A stretch of DNA of 12,382 bases from Bacteroidales bacterium (lineage in GTDB: Bacteria > Bacteroidota > Bacteroidia > Bacteroidales > ML635J-15), in the NCBI GenBank assembly GCA_017997855.1, contig JAGOEF010000008.1, forward strand, positions 1 through 12,382, read 5' to 3'. Under the pieces are notes generated by a model. The model saw only the letters and a list, made by a program, of their open reading frames with translations. It had not been told where the DNA came from and ran no database searches. This document shows, one piece after another, positions 8,337-12,382 of this stretch; position 1 is the stretch's first letter; each line of letters opens with the position of its first letter. Position numbers and translations under genes: made by a program.

Positions 8337-9851
8337 ATGACCAGTAACGATTTTATCGATATTAGCAATGCACAGACAATTCCCTTGTCCGACATTCCGG
8401 TGATTGATTATCCGCGTTTTATGGCTTGTGTTACCGATGAACTCAGGCAGCCAGCGAACCATTGTCTCAATTACTATGGTGTTGCAGATGGTAATCGTTA
8501 TTGGTTTATCTGTTGTATTGCCTGCGACGAAACACATCGCATCAGGCTTTACTCGCATGAGGCTCCGAAAAGCATTACTTCTTTAGATTCGCTTACTCCC
8601 GAATGCCCTCAGCTATATATATTTGAACGCGAAATTCACGAGAACTTCGGTATTAATTTCGATGGCCACCCCTGGCTGAAACCGGTACGCTGGCCATTCG
8701 ACCGCCACAATCCGGATAGTAATATGAACAACTATCCCTTCTATGCAATCCCCAGCGAGGAACTCCACGAGGTGGGTGTGGGGCCGATACATGCCGGGGT
8801 TATCGAGCCGGGACATTTCCGCTTCATCTGCAACGGCGAAAAAGTGCTACACCTCGAAATTCACCTGGGATACCAACACCGCGGCGCCGAAAAACTTGTA
8901 GCGCCGGGCAATGGTCTGCAGCGGGCACTCTTATGCGAAAGCATTGCCGGTGATACTTCGGTGGCTTCGTCTGTGGTGCATGCACAGCTCATTGAGTCGC
9001 TGGCCGGTATCGAAGTGTCCCAAAATTTGCAGCTTGAGCGTTGTATGGGCCTCGAACTCGAGCGTATAGCCGTACATGTTGGTGATACCGCTGCCCTTTG
9101 CGCCGATGTAGCCTATCAGCTCGGACAGGTGGTTAATGAAGCCCTGCGTACTACGTTTATCAACACTACCCAATATTGGTGCGGAAACCGGTTTGGCAAA
9201 GGCCTGGTGCGGCCGGGTGGTACCCATTATCCCCTCAGCGACGACATACTTCGCGAAATCAGGCGCGTGCTCGGCGATTCCGGAAAACGCTATTTCGATA
9301 TTGCCGACCGCATCTATACTTTACCCACCGTGCTGGCACGTTTCGATGGTATTGGTTCACTCAGTCATGAACAAACACTGACCATTGGTGCTGTGGGTAT
9401 GGCTGCACGTACCGCACAGCTGGCCAGGGACATACGTAAATCGCATCCATTTCAGTATTACAACAGCTTTCATCACCAGCCTGTGCTCCTCGAAACCGGA
9501 GATGTACTGGCGCGCGGTATGTTGCGCTACCGTGAGGTGCAGCAATCGGTGGAACTGATTGATATGTGGGGCAAACAGTGGGAGGCCATGCCGCATCACG
9601 TCAACCCACCGGTGTATGATTACCGACTCAGGCCCGCATCGTTTGCCATTTCGGCGGCCGAGGCATGGCGCGGAGAACTCTGCCATACTGCCATTACCGA
9701 TGCTGATGGAAATCTGATACACTATAAGGTGAAAGATCCGTCGCTGCACAACTGGATGGCGCTGGCCCTTGCCGTGCGCAATCAGGAAATTTCGGACTTT
9801 CCGATATGCAACAAATCGTTTAACCTGAGTTACTGCGGCTATGATCTCTAA
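8337..9851 (+). CDS. hyfG: Ehr large subunit (fused NuoC-NuoD), no Ni-Fe site
   Basis: The 504-residue protein has the HycE/HyfG layout. Residues ~1-125 form a NuoC-like domain (FEREIHENFGINFDGHPWLK, 96-115), followed by a NuoD / [NiFe]-hydrogenase large-subunit domain from ~145 (HLEIHLGYQHRGAEKL, 172-187). True hydrogenases bind Ni-Fe with two CxxC motifs. By hand alignment to HycE, the first (RVCGICGFAHS) is here SIAGDTSVASS, so the cysteines become Ala204 and Thr207. The second (DPCYSC) is NLSYC at 496-500, leaving only Cys500. The protein cannot carry a normal Ni-Fe centre. It stops four residues after Cys500 and has no C-terminal tail for a maturation protease. This matches energy-converting hydrogenase-related (Ehr) complexes. 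The rest of the fold looks intact, so loss of function by decay is unlikely. Its end overlaps the next gene by 11 bases. Confidence 0.9.
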   Translation: MTSNDFIDISNAQTIPLSDIPVIDYPRFMACVTDELRQPANHCLNYYGVADGNRYWFICCIACDETHRIRLYSHEAPKSITSLDSLTPECPQLYIFEREIHENFGINFDGHPWLKPVRWPFDRHNPDSNMNNYPFYAIPSEELHEVGVGPIHAGVIEPGHFRFICNGEKVLHLEIHLGYQHRGAEKLVAPGNGLQRALLCESIAGDTSVASSVVHAQLIESLAGIEVSQNLQLERCMGLELERIAVHVGDTAALCADVAYQLGQVVNEALRTTFINTTQYWCGNRFGKGLVRPGGTHYPLSDDILREIRRVLGDSGKRYFDIADRIYTLPTVLARFDGIGSLSHEQTLTIGAVGMAARTAQLARDIRKSHPFQYYNSFHHQPVLLETGDVLARGMLRYREVQQSVELIDMWGKQWEAMPHHVNPPVYDYRLRPASFAISAAEAWRGELCHTAITDADGNLIHYKVKDPSLHNWMALALAVRNQEISDFPICNKSFNLSYCGYDL

Positions 9852-10614
9852 ACGCTACGCCATGCTTAAAGAAATGCACATCCTGCGCAGCCATGGCTGG
9901 CAGTATGTTCCCAACCTGAAAAGGGCTGAGTTGAACCCCCTGTTTCGTGGGAGGCCGGTCATCAGTAAAACCATCACTCCGGACGAAATCAGCAGACTGA
10001 AAGCCTTGTGCCCCGTGCAGGCTTTCGTGGATGAACCTTTCGGACTCGATATGGGCAAGTGTGTGTTTTGCAAGGAATGTCAGTTTGCCTGCCCCGATAC
10101 AATCAAATTTACCAACGACTATAAAATTGCCGTTACACGCCGCAGCGATTTAATCGTCAGGGCAGGGCAGGAGCAGCTCAGTTTCGACCTTGGCGCTGTA
10201 AGACCCGAAATAAGACGAATCTTCAAACACTCCCTCAAACTCAGGCAGGTTTCGGCTGCCGGCGACAATTCCTGCGAAATGGAGCTCAATGCATGCGGTA
10301 ATGTGAATTTCGACATGGGACGCTACGGAATCGAATTTGTGGCATCACCGCGTCATGCCGATGGCATTGTTATTACCGGCCCCATTTCGCAAAACATGGC
10401 CGAAGCCCTGCAAATCTGCTACGACGCAACACCCGACCCTAAGCTGATAATCCTCGTGGGCAGCGATGCCATTGGTGGTGGCATGTTCTCCGACAGTCCT
10501 GCCATCAACCGAAGCTTTCTTAATGAAAATCATGTCGATTTGTATGTGCCCGGCAATCCGGCCCACCCACTAACGTTTATCAATGGCGTGCTTGAGTTGA
10601 TTGGAAAGCAATGA
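9841..10614 (+). CDS. hyfI: Ferredoxin-HyfI fusion, proximal cluster ligands lost
   Basis: This 257-residue protein joins a ferredoxin-like domain (~45-95) to a NuoB/HyfI-like small-subunit domain (~135-255), roles played by separate HyfH and HyfI in E. coli. The ferredoxin part has CP at 57-58 and CVFCKECQFACP at 74-85. Cysteines 57, 74, 77 and 80 can bind one [4Fe-4S] cluster; the first CxxCxxC of a two-cluster ferredoxin is absent and Cys84 is left over. The small-subunit domain is recognisable from GIEFVASPRHADGIVITGP (163-181). Its cluster motifs are altered: CNGCEIE becomes DNSCEME (Asp142, Cys145), GDCA becomes GSDA (Asp209) and PGCPP becomes PGNPA (Asn239). Three of four ligands for the proximal cluster are therefore gone. 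The start at 9841 overlaps the large-subunit gene by 11 bases; Met8 (9862) or Met12 are alternative starts. Confidence 0.85.
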   Translation: MISKRYAMLKEMHILRSHGWQYVPNLKRAELNPLFRGRPVISKTITPDEISRLKALCPVQAFVDEPFGLDMGKCVFCKECQFACPDTIKFTNDYKIAVTRRSDLIVRAGQEQLSFDLGAVRPEIRRIFKHSLKLRQVSAAGDNSCEMELNACGNVNFDMGRYGIEFVASPRHADGIVITGPISQNMAEALQICYDATPDPKLIILVGSDAIGGGMFSDSPAINRSFLNENHVDLYVPGNPAHPLTFINGVLELIGKQ

Positions 10615-10776
10615 GGCATCATTTATACATAGCTTTGCTGCGATTTAATTATACCTCAGCTCAATTCGATTAGCCGGAATTCTTTCTGCTTACAGGTTTA
10701 AAACCCCTAAAATCCTAATATATGCATATAAATATTGCGCTGGGCGTCTTCATTTAACCGAAATTTTATCACAGTA

Positions 10777-10807
10777 TTAGGTAATTCAAAAAAATAAATT
10801 ATTTTTG
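10777..10807 (+). promoter_or_regulatory. Putative promoter of rpsF-rpsR-rplI
   Basis: TATTTTTG at 10800-10807 matches the Bacteroidota -7 consensus TAnnTTTG, and TTAG at 10777-10780 lies 19 bases upstream as a variant -33 element. Transcription would begin near 10812, about 40 bases before the rpsF ATG. The rest of the 239-base gap (10615-10853) is AT-rich; I see no gene and no convincing terminator for the upstream operon. Confidence 0.6.
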
Positions 10808-10853
10808 CACCTCAATTTAAAAACTAGTTTATTAACAAAAAAGAGCGAGAACT

Positions 10854-11207
10854 ATGATTAACCAGTATGAAACCGTTTTCATTGCTACTCCCGTTTTGTC
10901 TGAAGCCCAGATGAAGGAAACGGTCGACAAGTTTCGCGGCATCATTCAGGCGAATGAGGGCGAAATAGTGCACGAAGAAGATTGGGGCTTGAAAAAGCTG
11001 GCTTACCCGATCCAGAAAAAATCCACAGGTTTTTACCACCTGTTCGAATTCAAGGCTGATTCAGCTTTTATTAGCAAACTCGAAACCGAATACCGCCGCG
11101 ACGAGCGCATTATTCGTTTCTTAAGCTTTAAGCTTGATAAAGACGCCGTTGAATACAGTGAGAAAAAACGCAGTAAGAAACAGGAAAAAGAAACTAAGGA
11201 GGAATAG
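10854..11207 (+). CDS. rpsF: 30S ribosomal protein bS6
   Basis: bS6 binds bS18 and 16S rRNA in the platform of the small subunit. The 117-residue product opens [19 protein letters not shown], keeps [23 protein letters not shown] at about 42-64 in the usual two-layer fold, and ends in a Lys/Glu-rich tail ([15 protein letters not shown]). It heads the rpsF-rpsR-rplI operon, and rpsR starts two bases after its stop. The start has no SD sequence, only an A-rich stretch. The short leader shows no hairpin like the bS6:bS18-binding mRNA motif described in other bacteria. In Flavobacterium johnsoniae ribosomes bS6 helps sequester the anti-SD together with bS18 and bS21. Confidence 0.97.
   Translation: MINQYETVFIATPVLSEAQMKETVDKFRGIIQANEGEIVHEEDWGLKKLAYPIQKKSTGFYHLFEFKADSAFISKLETEYRRDERIIRFLSFKLDKDAVEYSEKKRSKKQEKETKEE
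11196..11202 (+). promoter_or_regulatory. Strong Shine-Dalgarno upstream of rpsR
   Basis: AAGGAGG is fully complementary to the canonical CCUCCUU anti-SD and ends seven bases before the rpsR ATG at 11210. No other gene start in this window has such a site. It overlaps the end of rpsF. Published work on Bacteroidetes ribosomes (Jha et al. 2021) reports strong SDs before bS21 and/or bS18 genes and proposes that they serve autoregulation. Confidence 0.9.
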
Positions 11208-11209
11208 TC

Positions 11210-11479
11210 ATGGCACAAAGTCAATCAGAAATCAGATACCTGACCCCACCGTCGGTTGAGGTGAAAAAGAAAAAGTATTGCCGTTTCAAAAAGAGCGGTA
11301 TTAAATATATCGATTACAAAGATCCCGTGTTCCTGAAGAAATTCCTCAACGAACAGGGAAAAATCCTTCCGCGCCGTATCACCGGTACCTCGCTGAAGTT
11401 TCAGCGCAAAGTGGCTCAGGCCGTTAAACGCGCCCGCCACCTGGCCCTCCTGCCTTATGTAGCCGATATGTTGAAATAG
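11210..11479 (+). CDS. rpsR: 30S ribosomal protein bS18
   Basis: bS18 pairs with bS6 on the 30S platform near the 3' end of 16S rRNA. The 89-residue protein has a basic N-terminal extension followed by the family core: [20 protein letters not shown] at about 19-38, [20 protein letters not shown] at 53-72 and [12 protein letters not shown] at 73-84. The ATG at 11210 is fixed by a perfect SD seven bases upstream and by the two-base gap after rpsF. In Bacteroidota bS18 is one of the proteins covering the anti-SD. Low bS18 would expose the anti-SD and favour this mRNA, a plausible feedback loop. Confidence 0.97.
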   Translation: MAQSQSEIRYLTPPSVEVKKKKYCRFKKSGIKYIDYKDPVFLKKFLNEQGKILPRRITGTSLKFQRKVAQAVKRARHLALLPYVADMLK

Positions 11480-11495
11480 AAAAACAGAAATCATT

Positions 11496-11942
11496 ATGGA
11501 AATCATTTTAAAACAAGACGTTGCCAATCTCGGTCATAAAGATGACATCGTAAAAGTGAAAGACGGATACGCCAACAATTTCCTGATTCCTCAGGGAATG
11601 GCTGTCATGGCTACCGCTTCGGCAAAAAAGATGCATACCGAAAACATGAAACAACGGGCTCACAAAGAAGAAAAACTTCGCGCCGATGCCCAGTCGTTTG
11701 CCAGCAAAATTACCGCTTCTGCTTTTAAAGTAGGTGCAAAAGTTAGCTCTACCGGAAAAATCTTCGGCTCGGTGAATACCATCATGCTCGCCGAAGCATT
11801 GAAAAATGCAGGATTCGAAGTTGATCGTAAAAACATCAAAATCAAAGAAGAAGACGTTAAAGAAGTGGGAATGTACCACGCCAGCGTAAAACTCTATAAA
11901 GACATTAAAGTCGAAATCGAGTTCGAAGTAGTGGCTGAATAA
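11496..11942 (+). CDS. rplI: 50S ribosomal protein bL9
   Basis: bL9 binds 23S rRNA at the base of the L1 stalk through its N-terminal domain and reaches out with a long helix to a second globular domain, affecting reading-frame maintenance. The 148-residue length is normal. The N-terminal signature runs MEIILKQDVANLGHKDDIV and VKDGYANNFLIPQGMA (residues 21-36). A charged connecting helix follows (about 41-75), then the C-terminal domain with GKIFGSVN and a final beta-rich VKLYKDIKVEIEFEV. It is the last gene of the operon, 16 bases after rpsR, without an SD sequence, and is followed by an intrinsic terminator. Confidence 0.97.
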   Translation: MEIILKQDVANLGHKDDIVKVKDGYANNFLIPQGMAVMATASAKKMHTENMKQRAHKEEKLRADAQSFASKITASAFKVGAKVSSTGKIFGSVNTIMLAEALKNAGFEVDRKNIKIKEEDVKEVGMYHASVKLYKDIKVEIEFEVVAE

Positions 11943-11958
11943 TTCCTTCTACCATATC

Positions 11959-11995
11959 AAAAAAAGGCCGGTTCAACAACACCGGCTTTTTTTTT
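11959..11995 (+). terminator. Intrinsic terminator after rplI
   Basis: A six-base-pair GC-rich stem GCCGGT/ACCGGC (11967-11972 and 11981-11986) with an eight-base loop is followed by nine T residues. The A run before the stem can pair with the T run, extending the hairpin and possibly making it work in both directions. It lies 16 bases after the rplI stop and ends the ribosomal protein operon. Confidence 0.93.
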
Positions 11996-12040
11996 AATTC
12001 GATACTTAGTTTGTGAGTGTTACATGGGGTTACTTTTTCC

Positions 12041-12181
12041 ACTACTCAGCATGACAGGGGATTGTCACCCTGAGTAGCGCAGCGGTAATCGAAGGGTGAA
12101 ACCGAAGTCGCTTTCTGTAACCCCTGCCTCTGCTTCGATACTTTGACAGGCTCAGTATAAATTAACGTTCCGCTACGCTCC
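12041..12181. repeat. Compound palindromic repeat, copy 1
   Basis: This is the first full unit (141 bases) of a direct repeat. It contains nested inverted repeats: CTACTCAG (12042-12049) with CTGAGTAG (12070-12077), TGACA (12052-12056) with TGTCA (12063-12067), CACCCT (12066-12071) with AGGGTG (12093-12098), and CAGGGG with CCCCTG further out. The alternative pairings mean one transcript could fold in more than one way. The motif style, CACCCTGAG...CGAAGGGTG, resembles dispersed intergenic palindromes common in Bacteroidota genomes. No open reading frame is evident in it. Confidence 0.85.
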
Positions 12182-12324
12182 ACTACTCAGCATAACAGGG
12201 GATTGTCACCCTGAGTAGCGCAGCGGTAATCGAAGGGTGAATCCGCAGTCGTTTACTCCGTAACCCCTGCCTATGCTTCGATACTTCGGCAGGCTCAGTA
12301 TAAATTAACGTTCCGCTACGCTCC
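12182..12324. repeat. Compound palindromic repeat, copy 2
   Basis: The second full unit (143 bases) directly abuts copy 1. It differs by a two-base insertion and about nine substitutions, concentrated between the AGGGTG arm and the CCCCTG arm, where no pairing is expected. The outer arms CTACTCAG and CTGAGTAG (12211-12218) are unchanged, but TGACA has become TAACA, which weakens the inner stem. Confidence 0.85.
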
Positions 12325-12344
12325 ACTACTCAGCATGACAGGGG
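12325..12344. repeat. Partial third repeat copy
   Basis: These 20 bases repeat the first 20 bases of the unit exactly as in copy 1, then the sequence diverges. The array therefore ends here with a truncated copy. The remaining bases to 12382 show no gene or structure that I can identify. Positions 12000-12040, before the array, are likewise featureless. Confidence 0.8.
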
Positions 12345-12382
12345 CGTTCCTGCCTACTTTGCAGCAATGGTCTCAATTTCGA

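Noticed and set aside
3367..10614. Active formate hydrogenlyase or hydrogenase-4
   Set aside because: The large subunit lacks both CxxC Ni-Fe motifs, the small subunit lacks most proximal-cluster cysteines, and no formate dehydrogenase or hyp genes are present in the window.
10612..10658. Terminator after the Ehr-like operon formed by TGAGG (10612-10616) and CCTCA (10654-10658)
   Set aside because: The stem is five base pairs with a loop of nearly 40 bases and no T run, so it is probably chance. Some read-through into rpsF is possible.
10808..10853. bS6:bS18-binding autoregulatory mRNA leader before rpsF
   Set aside because: The predicted leader is about 40 bases, A/T-rich and without a stable hairpin or the CCG-containing bulge of the known motif.
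12041..12344. CRISPR array
   Set aside because: The repeats are 141-143 bases, abut directly with no unique spacers, and no cas gene is present.

Overview
The window looks like a chromosomal segment of a Bacteroidota bacterium, probably of class Bacteroidia. Four things point there: a PorT-like type IX secretion barrel protein, promoters of the TAnnTTTG type, almost no Shine-Dalgarno (SD) sequences, and the gene order rpsF-rpsR-rplI. The order within the phylum is not settled by the sequence.

Minus strand, 128-3103: a tight three-gene unit transcribed as porT-like, then a FAD-dependent dehydrogenase of the COG2509 type, then trmD. The spacing is 4 bases and then a 4-base ATGA overlap. Positions 1-127 hold no gene. 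The 263-base gap 3104-3366 is a divergent promoter region with Bacteroidota -7 elements on both strands.

Plus strand, 3367-10614: six nearly contiguous genes encode a membrane complex homologous to hydrogenase-4 / formate hydrogenlyase and complex I. They are a HyfB-like and a HyfF-like antiporter-type subunit, a HyfC/NuoH-like subunit, a HyfE-like subunit, a fused NuoC-NuoD-like HyfG large subunit, and a short protein joining a ferredoxin domain to a HyfI/NuoB-like small subunit. The membrane subunits keep the Glu and Lys residues linked to proton translocation. The catalytic module has lost three of the four cysteines that would hold Ni-Fe, and the small subunit has lost three of the four that would hold the proximal [4Fe-4S] cluster. 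It is therefore an energy-converting hydrogenase-related (Ehr-like) complex rather than a hydrogenase, and its redox chain looks unusually stripped. This is the most interesting part of the window.

Plus strand, 10854-11942: the ribosomal protein operon rpsF-rpsR-rplI, ending in a clear intrinsic terminator. rpsR alone carries a perfect SD (AAGGAGG), which fits proposed bS18 autoregulation through the sequestered anti-SD of Bacteroidota ribosomes.

Positions 12000-12382 contain no gene. They hold two full copies and one partial copy of a 141-143 base compound palindromic repeat.
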